From positions 1 through 57,797 of the forward strand of contig NZ_JACICY010000015.1 of assembly GCF_014196055.1 (NCBI RefSeq): a stretch of DNA of 57,797 nucleotides, in the 5' to 3' direction. Below are positions 35,775-43,967 of this stretch, in pieces (position 1 is the stretch's first letter; every line of letters begins with the position of its first letter). The position numbers were made by a program, and so were the translations under genes. Below the pieces are notes generated by a model, which saw only the letters and a program-made list of their open reading frames with translations, was not told where the DNA came from and did no database searches. This DNA is from Novosphingobium hassiacum. GTDB lineage: Bacteria; Pseudomonadota; Alphaproteobacteria; Sphingomonadales; Sphingomonadaceae.

Positions 35775-37310
35775 CTACGCGCCAATCTGCATCTGCTCAG
35801 CCACCAGCGCCCCAAGGAATTCGGCAAAGGGGCCAATGTCCGCCTCGGTGCTGGCCTGCTCCAGCGCGGCCATATACTCAGCGCGCCGACCAACAGGTAC
35901 GACAGTCCAGGGATAGCCGCCCGCCGCCATCATTACATTCATCAGGAACCGCCCCATGCGGCCGTTCCCGTCTATGTACGGATGAATGTAGACGAAAATG
36001 AAATGCCCGAGGACAACCCTTGCGGCAGGTTCAGGCTCCTCCTGAAGCAATTCAAAAAATACCGGCACCGCATCACGAACGGACTCAGGGCTCATCGGCA
36101 CATGTCGGGCGCCGCGAATGAAGACCGCAGAATTGCGATAGCCTGCCAGTTCGCCTGGCCGCAGGATGCCTGCCTGAACCCCCGGCGCAAACAATTCCTC
36201 ATACCAGATGGGGTGTTCCTCGTCGGCGACCTTGCCGCCACCCTCCCCTGCGAGGACGCGCTGCACACTGGCTTTGACGGCCTGGAATGCCTGCCAATAA
36301 CCCCTGGCAGCCATGGCATCCTTCTGTTCGCGATCGGCGGGGTTGAGATCCGGGTTCCAGTTGCCATCGCGGACGCGCTCAATGAGAGCGGCGTTTACAC
36401 GGTAGCCCTCGATAGACAGGGAGTTATAGGCGTCGTTGACGTAATTCTCCTCAACGCGCTCCAGATAGGCTGCCGCGTCGTTCAGGCGCGGGGCTGCCGG
36501 GAAGGCCGCTATCGCCCGCTCCCGCATCTGTTGCCACATCAGGCGGATGCGGTTTGCGGCAGGCGACGGGTCTCGGGGTAGCGGCGTATCGAGGCGATCT
36601 GCAAAAGGATCGGATTCTCGCACGTCATAGCCGGCGCTTTTCATGGCGCGCACGATGTCATCGGCAATCCGGTCACGCCCGATATTACGGAACCCGCCCG
36701 CAAGACGGCCCGCCACCACGCTATGTCCCCCCTCCAGAAGCCTTTCCAGCAAGGCAGAGGCATCTCGCTGGGTCGCCAGTGCCGTGCGCGCATCGGTGGG
36801 GTAGCTGGCATAGAATTGAGGACTGACCGATATAAGGGCCGCCTCTATCCGGTAGACCCTTACGCCTTCGTCCGTTTGCGTCCGATCGCTTTGCGGTGGC
36901 AATGCAAGATTGGTGTCGATCAGCGATGTGCCGTGAATGAGAGCGGTCGGCTTGTTGCGACCTCCAGGCGCTCGAACGAGCAATTGCCTCGGAACCGTCC
37001 GGTTGCCCGATAGCAGCAGCAGCGACTGGTCCGGAGACAGGATCCAGTCATCTTCGAACCTCTCTGCCAGATAGGCGGTGCAAAACCCCCAAAAATTCGC
37101 GAACCAGGAGGTGCTTTCGCCTACGGGTTCATCAGGGCGCGCGGGAATGTACCATCCCCTGATGACCTCGCGCAAAAAGCCAGCCTCGATGAGGCGCTCC
37201 CTCTCCAGTCTGGAAAGATCGGTTGAACGGATGGCGACTTTTCCATCGTTCTGGAGCTGGCTCAGAACCTCCAATGCGACTGCCAATTTTTCGCCAGGAC
37301 GGGCCATCAA
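35775..37310 (-). CDS. Fic family protein with N-terminal winged-helix domain
   Basis: A 511-residue protein. The C-terminal Fic domain has the full motif HPYIDGNGRMGR (443-454), so it should be an active AMP-transferase or relative. An inhibitory-helix motif SLSIEG (297-302) before the Fic core suggests class II self-inhibition. The first 60 residues look like a winged helix of the AbiEi type (VAIRSTDLSRLERERLIEAGF..REVIRGWYI). That would let it bind DNA and control its own expression. It stands alone on the minus strand, facing away from an AT-rich intergenic region. It is probably a toxin-like or defence function. Confidence 0.88.
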   Translation of the reverse strand: MMARPGEKLAVALEVLSQLQNDGKVAIRSTDLSRLERERLIEAGFLREVIRGWYIPARPDEPVGESTSWFANFWGFCTAYLAERFEDDWILSPDQSLLLLSGNRTVPRQLLVRAPGGRNKPTALIHGTSLIDTNLALPPQSDRTQTDEGVRVYRIEAALISVSPQFYASYPTDARTALATQRDASALLERLLEGGHSVVAGRLAGGFRNIGRDRIADDIVRAMKSAGYDVRESDPFADRLDTPLPRDPSPAANRIRLMWQQMRERAIAAFPAAPRLNDAAAYLERVEENYVNDAYNSLSIEGYRVNAALIERVRDGNWNPDLNPADREQKDAMAARGYWQAFQAVKASVQRVLAGEGGGKVADEEHPIWYEELFAPGVQAGILRPGELAGYRNSAVFIRGARHVPMSPESVRDAVPVFFELLQEEPEPAARVVLGHFIFVYIHPYIDGNGRMGRFLMNVMMAAGGYPWTVVPVGRRAEYMAALEQASTEADIGPFAEFLGALVAEQMQIGA

Positions 37311-37318
37311 AAAATCCG

Positions 37319-37500
37319 TATCAAATTTCGCTCATGCTGCCGCACCATATTTCGCTTTAGATGCGGGGTCAAATTTCGCTTTTAATGCAACATGTTGGAG
37401 CGTGATTTCCCACAAAATCCGCATTTCCATATAATCTTAATTCCCTTGATAATGTCTGATTATTCTTGATTACCTTGATAGCATTGAATCCCTTGATAGG
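37319..37500. repeat. AT-rich intergenic region with two families of short direct repeats
   Basis: An unusually AT-rich stretch between the divergent Fic and winged-helix genes. TCAAATTTCGCT occurs at about 37320-37332 and again at 37369-37381, with a related CATATTTCGCT between them. CTTGAT occurs four times (37445, 37465, 37474 and 37492). The arrangement looks like iterons or multiple operators. It may be an origin region or the shared promoter of the two genes. Confidence 0.55.
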
Positions 37501-37530
37501 GACAAAATCTCGCTGTAAGGGAGGCTGTGC

Positions 37531-38667
37531 TTGGCTGGGAAAATGTGCCCGGCGGGGAATTTCGTGATGGTCGATGCTGAAAATCAGACAGGCGGGCAAC
37601 TGCGCGGCAAGGGCAAGGGCGGGCTATTCTTTGCGGTCGACCGGGCATTATGGCCTCAGCTATGGACGCTGGAAACTGCCAATCGGCTCAATTTCGTGAC
37701 AGCATATCTGGTTCTGCTCGCCGGTACGGGAAGCGATCATCAGCTCACAAAATGGTCAGCCAAGGCCTGTGAAGAACATGTCGGGATGGGTAAGCCCAGA
37801 GCCATGCGCGCGATCGAGGAACTCGTGCAGCATGGGATCATCACGCGGACGGAAAATTCGACCCGCATGCGACCGCAATATCGGTTTCCCCCCCTCGACC
37901 GGGACGCCGATCCGATATTCCTGCCTGTCCAACTTGTCACAGGCCTGAAGCAGGAAACGCCCGTGCTCCGTCGGGTTCGCGAGACGGGGGACGCCTTGCT
38001 GCTGCGCATGCTCGTCGACCTTTATGGCCTGATCGAAACCGATGCGACCTACGGAGTTCCCATCACGTCGCTGCGCGAAAATCCGCCGGACCATCATCCC
38101 GCCCGCAAGCTTTTTGAATCAGGCGCCAATACGGTTTGGGCGATGGAGCTTGGAAATCAGCGGGCAGCGCAAGGCGAATGGACAACAGTGCATCGTATCA
38201 ACGCAGCCGACCAGGACGAGGCATGGGCTCCGTTCTGGGAGCGCGTGGCTCTGCTCGCCAAAATGGGCGCGCTTTGGTTCGAGCCCTGGATCTTTGATGG
38301 AGACGCTCTTGATGCAGAACCGCTGATGCCGGTCGATCCCAGCTTCCACTATGCCGTGCGCGAGACGGACAGGATCGCCGGCCTTACGCGCCTCGCTTAT
38401 GAGGCATCAGCCGAGCTGGCAGGCGAACGCACCTATTTTCTGGACAGGGCAGAGGGCGATATTCTCGTGCCTTTCCCAGGCCATCACCGGGCACCAGAAA
38501 TCCGGGGCGTTGCAAAACTGCGCGTAGAGCCCGACACACCCGGACATCGGATCGCCTATGCCCGGCGCATGCGGCTTATCGAAGGCTATTCCGAGGCCTT
38601 TGCGACCCTTCGCAACGATGCAGCCAATGGTCGGCTCGACCGGCCGCTCCGGATGAATAGCCCCTAG
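37531..38667 (+). CDS. Winged-helix DNA-binding protein, possible replication or regulatory protein
   Basis: A 378-residue protein. Residues about 50-110 form a helix-turn-helix/winged helix (HQLTKWSAKACEEHVGMGKP, AIEELVQHGIITR). The rest is unassigned. The TTG at 37531 has an ideal ribosome site (AAGGGAGG, six bases upstream); an ATG at 37567 is the alternative start. It lies directly after the iteron-like repeats and before parB, a setting that recalls plasmid initiators, but no initiator motif is certain. Confidence 0.65.
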   Translation: MAGKMCPAGNFVMVDAENQTGGQLRGKGKGGLFFAVDRALWPQLWTLETANRLNFVTAYLVLLAGTGSDHQLTKWSAKACEEHVGMGKPRAMRAIEELVQHGIITRTENSTRMRPQYRFPPLDRDADPIFLPVQLVTGLKQETPVLRRVRETGDALLLRMLVDLYGLIETDATYGVPITSLRENPPDHHPARKLFESGANTVWAMELGNQRAAQGEWTTVHRINAADQDEAWAPFWERVALLAKMGALWFEPWIFDGDALDAEPLMPVDPSFHYAVRETDRIAGLTRLAYEASAELAGERTYFLDRAEGDILVPFPGHHRAPEIRGVAKLRVEPDTPGHRIAYARRMRLIEGYSEAFATLRNDAANGRLDRPLRMNSP

Positions 38668-38962
38668 ATTTCTGGACGCCCTCGATCCTGATTTTGAGGA
38701 GAGAAGGCGACGATGGGGAAGGCTCATTTCCGCGATGAGTTCAGGGCGGGCGCCTGAGCTGATCCGGATCGGGCACGGACGTTCCTTCCAGCCATTCGAA
38801 GTTCGTTCCCGCAAGCGCAAGCGGCGGCGTATGACTGGATGCGCTTGGACAATGCAGGCCTGCCTGCGGCAGGTCTGCGAGAGGAAGAGGAAAGCCTGGG
38901 GTTTCGTGACGGGCTGGGAGCCGGGAGAGAGTCTTCCGGCGGCCCGTCATGGAGAAACGCCC

Positions 38963-41104
38963 ATGGCCAAAGCGCCTCAAAAGATCACCCTCAGCGGTTC
39001 GCGGGATATTCCGTTCGACCGTCTGGTCCTGTCCCAGTCCAACGTCCGCCGGGTCAAGGTCGGCGTGTCGATCGGTGAGCTCGCGGACGACATCGTGCGT
39101 CGCACCTTGCTTCAGAGCCTCAACGTGCGGCCTGTTCTCGATGCGGAGGGCCAGGAGACCGGCCAGTTCGAGGTGCCGGCCGGCGGCCGGCGGTTCCGCG
39201 CGCTCGAACTGCTGGTCAAGCAGAAGCGTCTCGCGAAGGACGCGCCCATCCCCTGCGTCGTCAAGCCAGCCAATGATGCGATCACGGCCGAAGAGGACAG
39301 TTATGCGGAAAACACGTTCCGCGAACAGCTCCATCCGCTCGACCAGTTCCGTGCCATGCAGGCGATGGTCGACAAGGGCGAAGGCATCGAGGCGATCGCC
39401 GCGCATTTCCTGGTGACCCCTGCGGTCGTCAATCAGCGCCTGCGTCTCGCCAAGGTCTCGCCCAAACTGCACGAGATCTATGCGGATGACGGCATGACGC
39501 TCGAACAGCTCATGGCCTTTGCGGTGTCCGACGATCATGCGCGCCAGTGCCAAGTCTGGGAGATGCTGGCGCACAGCTATAACAAGTCGGGCGCCTATAT
39601 CCGTAGCAAGCTCACCGAGAATACGGTGCGCGCGGCTGACAAGCGGGTGCGCTTCATCGGCATCGAGGCCTATGTCGCGGCGGGCGGCGGCGTGATGCGC
39701 GATCTGTTCGAGCCCGATGATGGCGGCTGGCTGACCGATCCCGTGCTGCTCGACCGCCTGGTCGGTGAGAAGCTCCAGACCGAGGGCGAACGGATCGCCG
39801 GCGAGGGCTGGAAATGGATCGCGACCGCCGTCGACATGCCCTGGGGCGTGACCAACCGGTTGCGCGAAATCGAAGGCGTCGAGACGCCGATGACGGGTGA
39901 GGAGGAGGAGAAGCTCGCCGCGCTCCAGACCGAAATCGAGGATCTGGAAGCCGAGTGGGCCGATGCCCCCGAGGTGCCGGATGAAATCCAGGCCCGGATG
40001 GAGGCACTCGACGCGGCGATCGGTGCGCTGGGGGAACGGCCGGTCAGCTTCGATCCGCAGGACATGGCGTTGGCGGGGGTCTTCGTGTCGATCGAACCCG
40101 ATGGCTTGCTGTGCATCGAGCGCGGCTATGTCCGTCCCGAGGATGAGCCGGTCGCCGAAACCGGTAACGACGAAACCCTGGTCGAAGGCCAGCTTGCCAG
40201 TGCGCCTGACGACGAGGATGAGGATCGGACTGGCCCGGTGTCGTCCAATGTCGTGCCGATCGGTGCGGCTTCGGGAGACGAAGACGACGAAGACGGCGAG
40301 GTGGTCAAGCCGCTGCCCGACCGGCTCGTCGCCGAACTCACCGCCTGGCGCACGCTGGCGCTGCAGGACGCATTTGCCCAGTCGCCCTCGACCGCTTTCG
40401 CGGCGGTCCTGCACGCTTTCGTGCTCGACTGCTTCTATTCCTCGGCCCGCGAATCCTGTCTCCAGGTCTCGCTGGGTGAGGTGTCGTTCCATCATTCGGT
40501 GACGGGCCTGCGCGACAGCGCACCGGCTCGCGCGATCGCCGAGCGGTACAAGCGCTGGGCCGACCGACTGCCCGATTCCGACAAGGATGTGTGGGACGCC
40601 CTGCTGGTGCTGGACGGCAATGAGCAGGCCTCGCTTTTCGCGCATTGCGCCTCGCGGGTGCTCAACGCGCAAGCGGAGGTGGTCCCCAAGTACGACAATG
40701 GCCGCATCTCCAGGGCCATCGTTGAACGCCGGGTGGAACACAGCCATGTGCTGGCACGCGCGGTCGGGCTCGATGTGATCGGCGCGGGCTGGCGACCGAC
40801 TGTCGCGGGTTACTTCACCAGCGTCACCAAGCCGCGCATCCTGACCGATGTGGCCGAGGCCAGGGGCGGGAAATTCGCGGAGATGATCGACCATCTCAAG
40901 AAGGGTGACATGGCCCGCGAAGCCGAGCGACTGCTGGAAGACAGCAACTGGCTGCCCGAGCCGATGCGCACGCCGGCGTTGGTCGATGGGCTGGCACTCG
41001 ATGAAACCGTAGCCTTGCCCGCATTCCTCGATGATGAGGAACCGGTCGTGGCTGTCGATGCGGCCAGCAATGACGATGGCGAGCCGCTGCCCGCAGCCGC
41101 GTGA
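38963..41104 (+). CDS. parB: ParB/RepB/Spo0J family partition-like protein
   Basis: A 713-residue ParB-family protein, much longer than chromosomal ParB. The N-terminal ParB/Srx domain spans about 15-110 (VLSQSNVRR, VPAGGRRFRAL, ENTFREQLHPLDQFRAM) and is followed by a ParB helix-turn-helix (AAHFLVTPAVVNQRLRLA). A long acidic middle part and a C-terminal domain are typical of the large ParB proteins of alphaproteobacterial conjugative elements. The in-frame ATG at 38963 was chosen; upstream codons are leader. No parA gene is adjacent, so its role may be regulatory or nuclease-like rather than partition. Confidence 0.88.
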   Translation: MAKAPQKITLSGSRDIPFDRLVLSQSNVRRVKVGVSIGELADDIVRRTLLQSLNVRPVLDAEGQETGQFEVPAGGRRFRALELLVKQKRLAKDAPIPCVVKPANDAITAEEDSYAENTFREQLHPLDQFRAMQAMVDKGEGIEAIAAHFLVTPAVVNQRLRLAKVSPKLHEIYADDGMTLEQLMAFAVSDDHARQCQVWEMLAHSYNKSGAYIRSKLTENTVRAADKRVRFIGIEAYVAAGGGVMRDLFEPDDGGWLTDPVLLDRLVGEKLQTEGERIAGEGWKWIATAVDMPWGVTNRLREIEGVETPMTGEEEEKLAALQTEIEDLEAEWADAPEVPDEIQARMEALDAAIGALGERPVSFDPQDMALAGVFVSIEPDGLLCIERGYVRPEDEPVAETGNDETLVEGQLASAPDDEDEDRTGPVSSNVVPIGAASGDEDDEDGEVVKPLPDRLVAELTAWRTLALQDAFAQSPSTAFAAVLHAFVLDCFYSSARESCLQVSLGEVSFHHSVTGLRDSAPARAIAERYKRWADRLPDSDKDVWDALLVLDGNEQASLFAHCASRVLNAQAEVVPKYDNGRISRAIVERRVEHSHVLARAVGLDVIGAGWRPTVAGYFTSVTKPRILTDVAEARGGKFAEMIDHLKKGDMAREAERLLEDSNWLPEPMRTPALVDGLALDETVALPAFLDDEEPVVAVDAASNDDGEPLPAAA

Positions 41105-41110
41105 TCGTCC

Positions 41111-41136
41111 GGCGGGGTGGTTTTGGCCGCCCCGCC
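41111..41136. terminator. Hairpin after parB
   Basis: GGCGGGG (41111-41117) pairs with CCCCGCC (41130-41136) over a T-rich loop and is followed by ACCTTTTCC. It lies six bases after the parB stop. Confidence 0.6.
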
Positions 41137-41171
41137 ACCTTTTCCCCAAATCGTTCCCGAAGGATCGATCG

Positions 41172-41366
41172 ATGAACCTTTCCCATCTTGAAACCGCCAC
41201 CGCCGACAGCCTTGCGCCTGTTCTGCTTGCCGCTCTCCATCGCCTTGGTCGGCTCGGCCGAGAAGGTGCCGTCGCACTCGCCCGGCTCGCTGGAGATGAT
41301 GACGCCGATTTCGATGAGGCCGCTGAATGGATCGCTGACATTGCCCGCGGCGGTCTGTGCAGATGA
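41172..41366 (+). CDS. Small conserved hypothetical protein
   Basis: A 64-residue acidic protein (MNLSHLETATADSLAPVLL) with alternating small and acidic residues. No family recognised. It sits between parB and the DUF6878 gene in an order I associate with alphaproteobacterial ICEs, which supports it being real. Its start is 67 bases after the parB stop. Confidence 0.55.
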   Translation: MNLSHLETATADSLAPVLLAALHRLGRLGREGAVALARLAGDDDADFDEAAEWIADIARGGLCR

Positions 41367-41400
41367 CGCGACGCACCACCGCATCGTTCCCGTACCTTCA

Positions 41401-41428
41401 GAAAGCCCGGTCCTCCTGCCGGGCTTTC
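41401..41428 (+). promoter_or_regulatory. Intercistronic hairpin, copy 1
   Basis: GAAAGCCCGG (41401-41410) pairs perfectly with CCGGGCTTTC (41419-41428). It is followed by CAGGAG and the ATG at 41448. A near copy stands before the gene at 42249. It may be a terminator or a processing/stability hairpin of the transcript. Confidence 0.55.
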
Positions 41429-41447
41429 GCCTTTCAGGAGATCCGCC

Positions 41448-41727
41448 ATGACGGATTCAATACAGCCCCCCATCGACATGGACGCGCTCATGTCGAGATA
41501 CGCCCTGTGGGAAGCGAGCGCCGCGGCTCTCGTTCCCGAGAACAAGGCGAAGCTCTTCGCCGGCCTCGCTTCGGCTCACATCACGCGCGTCATCGTCATC
41601 TTCGACGGCGAAGGTGACAGCGGACAGATCGAGGACATCACCGCCTATAAAGGGGATGAACAGGTCACTCTGCCCGACGCCAAAGTGGCCAGCCTCGATT
41701 TGCCCTATGGCGAAAGTCAGCCGGTCT
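41448..41727 (+). pseudogene. DUF6878 gene, 3' part lost
   Basis: The first 93 codons match the N-terminal half of DUF6878 proteins (ALMSRYALWEASAAALVPEN, then IVIFDGEGDSGQIEDITAY and VTLPDAKV). After QPV the frame continues to 42053, but the sequence no longer looks like DUF6878, whose second half normally contains a GGWENNDGA-type motif. A deletion or rearrangement near 41727 best explains this. Function of the family is unknown. Confidence 0.65.
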
Positions 41728-42177
41728 TGCGCCATCATATTCCAGCAGATCGTGCGACGCTGCGCCAATCTCGATCATCTCGTCATTGCCGCAGCCTGGA
41801 CCTGCACGAAGATGCGGCCCGATGGCTTTGGTGGCGGCGTCACCGTGGTGACGGCAGACGCTATCCTGTCGAGTTCGACCAGCGAAATGGAAGGCCGACT
41901 GCTCGACAGGGCCGACTATGGCGGCCTTGGTTGTGCGTCGGGTCACGGCAAGCATCCCGTGCTTATGCTCGACGAGGCAGAAGTCCGTTCGATGGTGGCG
42001 GATATTCAGCAGGCCTATGCCGAAACAGACGTTGCCACCGTGATGGTCGATGATGAGCAGATCCGGCAGGCATGCCTTGGCCTGATCCCGACCCTGGATC
42101 TCGATGAGCAGCTTCGCAGCCTCGAGTTCAGCGCCGCCATGGCGGCGATACGGATCGCCCGCGCCGCATCTGTCTGA
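41707..42177 (+). CDS. Hypothetical protein, possibly fused by deletion to the DUF6878 gene
   Basis: A 156-residue reading frame in the +1 frame relative to the DUF6878 fragment and overlapping it. It contains well-formed protein-like sequence (LVIAAAWTCTKMRPDGFGG, VTVVTADAILSSS, PVLMLDEAEVRSMVADIQ). I do not know the family. The ATG at 41707 lies inside the DUF6878 fragment, so the native start may have been lost. Confidence 0.5.
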   Translation: MAKVSRSCAIIFQQIVRRCANLDHLVIAAAWTCTKMRPDGFGGGVTVVTADAILSSSTSEMEGRLLDRADYGGLGCASGHGKHPVLMLDEAEVRSMVADIQQAYAETDVATVMVDDEQIRQACLGLIPTLDLDEQLRSLEFSAAMAAIRIARAASV

Positions 42178-42200
42178 CCCTTTGTCCCTTCCCGCCTTCG

Positions 42201-42227
42201 AAAGCCCGGCCGTTCACGCCGGGCTTT
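42201..42227 (+). promoter_or_regulatory. Intercistronic hairpin, copy 2
   Basis: AAAGCCCGGC (42201-42210) pairs perfectly with GCCGGGCTTT (42218-42227), followed by CAAGGAG and the ATG at 42249. It is very similar to the hairpin at 41401-41428 in stem and in the hairpin/ribosome-site/start order. Confidence 0.55.
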
Positions 42228-42248
42228 TGCGTTTCAAGGAGCATCAAA

Positions 42249-42722
42249 ATGTCTGCACTCCATATCTACGACAGCGCGCCGCTCGGCAGCCTGATCCGCT
42301 TCTCGAACGGCGAGCCGCGTCCGCCCTCGCGCTTCACCCGCAAACTCCGCGCATGGAACGACGAGAACGGCATGGGCCGCCTGGTCGAAAAGATGGCCGG
42401 CCGCGCGGGGGACTATCCCTCACCGGCGACCTTCGCGCTCCATCTCGGCAATTACGGCAGTCAGGGGACCATCCTCATGGTGGTCCGCCGGATCTACACG
42501 GTCGATAGCCGGCTCCGCTTCGAGATCGCCGACCAGCCCAAAGCCGGCATGGTGCGTATCCTTTCCCGCCGCGAGGGGCGTGAAGAATTGCACCATCTCG
42601 CGTCCGATATGACGGCGGCTGAGACCTGGTCGGCGGCGCATCGCTATCATGGTTCGGTCATGGAGGTCGTGACTGCCGCCGATAGGGTAGTGTCCCCTGC
42701 CCAGTTCGGGAGGGCGGCATGA
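42249..42722 (+). CDS. Conserved hypothetical protein of ICE backbone
   Basis: A 157-residue protein opening MSALHIYDSAPLGSLIRFSNGEPRPPSRF, here cited as IYDSAPLGSLIRFSNGEP. No domain recognised. CAAGGAG lies about six bases before the ATG. Its stop overlaps the next start (ATGA at 42719), so the two are coupled. Codon use is like its neighbours. Confidence 0.7.
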   Translation: MSALHIYDSAPLGSLIRFSNGEPRPPSRFTRKLRAWNDENGMGRLVEKMAGRAGDYPSPATFALHLGNYGSQGTILMVVRRIYTVDSRLRFEIADQPKAGMVRILSRREGREELHHLASDMTAAETWSAAHRYHGSVMEVVTAADRVVSPAQFGRAA

Positions 42723-43054
42723 TGTCCGATGTGACGCAGACCAGCATCCGTCTGGGGGCGGCGCAGGGCGCCAAACCGCACTTCGTCCATGTCTACACCG
42801 TCATCCGGATCAAGGTGGCGGTCGATGCGGCGGGGCATCGCGCCGCGATGGAAGCCGCCGACGCGGTGCTGTTTGGAGATCGGCATGCCGTCCGGCTGAA
42901 CCCTGCCCATCCAGCGGTCATCGATGCCGACTTTGTGGAGGAGGTCACCGAATATCTGGTCGATGAGGCCGCCGATCCCACTTTCGCGCTATCTCGCAGC
43001 TATGGTCCCGATTACGCGCCCCGCCGCGCGTGTGATGAGAGGAGGGCGGCATGA
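42719..43054 (+). CDS. Small conserved hypothetical protein
   Basis: A 111-residue protein, coupled to both neighbours by four-base overlaps (42719-42722 and 43051-43054). The VYTVIRIKVAVDAAGH segment followed by AMEAADAVLF suggests an alpha/beta fold. No family recognised. Confidence 0.68.
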   Translation: MMSDVTQTSIRLGAAQGAKPHFVHVYTVIRIKVAVDAAGHRAAMEAADAVLFGDRHAVRLNPAHPAVIDADFVEEVTEYLVDEAADPTFALSRSYGPDYAPRRACDERRAA

Positions 43055-43847
43055 GCACTGTCGTTCCCGAATTTGGCAGGAGCGTCGAGGGGCATCTAGC
43101 GGCGCGGTGGGTGATATCGGCTATATGGCCGTCCCGTGCGCCTCAGGCCTGCGACTTGCGTCGGGTTGGCGCTTGCGTCGCCCGATCGCGCAATGGACCT
43201 GTGCCGATATCTTTGGCAGCGAAGGCACGGTTGCCGACGAAGCCGGATTCCGCGCCCATGTGGAGGCAATCGCCGTTCACCTCAATCAGCGAGCGTCTCT
43301 GGGGCGCAAGGAAGCGCGGCTGCGCGTCTCGACCCCGTGGGGTATGTCACAGAGTGCCACCATCTATGGGACAGGCATCGTGTTCCATTCGACCGCGTCG
43401 CATGGAGGTTTCAAGCTTGATCGTGGGCGGAACGCCGCACTCAATCCTGCGCTGCGCATCAAGGGTGGTTGGTATGAAGAAGATGGCGACTGGGCGCGGG
43501 TTGCGGCCGGTTATCCCGACCTCTTCACCGATCGCGAAAAGGCGCAGGCAGATCGGACGTTGCGCGACTGGGAGCCTGACGCGTGGGAGGCGGTCCATGA
43601 CCGCACGCTCAGCGCCGAGGAGTCCTTCGTCCGCGACCGGCAGCGGTTCGAGTGCGAACATGCCAATGATTGGGTGGTGATCTCGGCGGTGCGATCTGAT
43701 CTCTGTCCTGGCTTCGTCGAGACGGTTGCGACGATCGGCGGAAGTCGGGACCAGGTGGCGAAATGCCGATTTCTTGTGCCCGAAGGCGAATACTCGGCTG
43801 GAGCTCATGGGTTTGTGATCGATGCCGCCCGGCATCAAGCGATGTAA
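43051..43847 (+). pseudogene. DUF7007 domain gene with a 5' frameshift
   Basis: The body matches DUF7007 (TPWGMSQSATIYGTGIVFHS, ALRIKGGWYEEDGDWA, DWEPDAWEAV, WVVISAV). The expected N-terminus (MSTVVPEFGRSVEG), whose ATG overlaps the preceding gene, is in a different frame. The frames meet at about 43104-43111 (GCGCGGTGGGT), where one missing base would restore a protein of about 265 residues. This is either a real mutation or a sequencing error; an internal ATG near 43124 could still give a shortened product. Confidence 0.65.
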
Positions 43848-43967
43848 GTTTGAATTGTCGGTACGGTTTACCCGACTTTCCTTGCCAAGACGGGCCATTT
43901 TCATGCGCCGAAATAGGGCTTTCCAAACGGTCACCCTCCCGTTCGACTCATCCGCCTACAAACAGCG

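Noticed and set aside
37443..37500. CRISPR-like reading of the CTTGAT repeats
   Set aside because: Repeats are only six bases with irregular spacing (20, 9 and 18) and no cas genes are present; iterons or operators fit better.
38741..41545. 934-residue minus-strand ORF opposite parB
   Set aside because: Antisense of the well-supported ParB frame, with no recognisable domain and a skewed composition.
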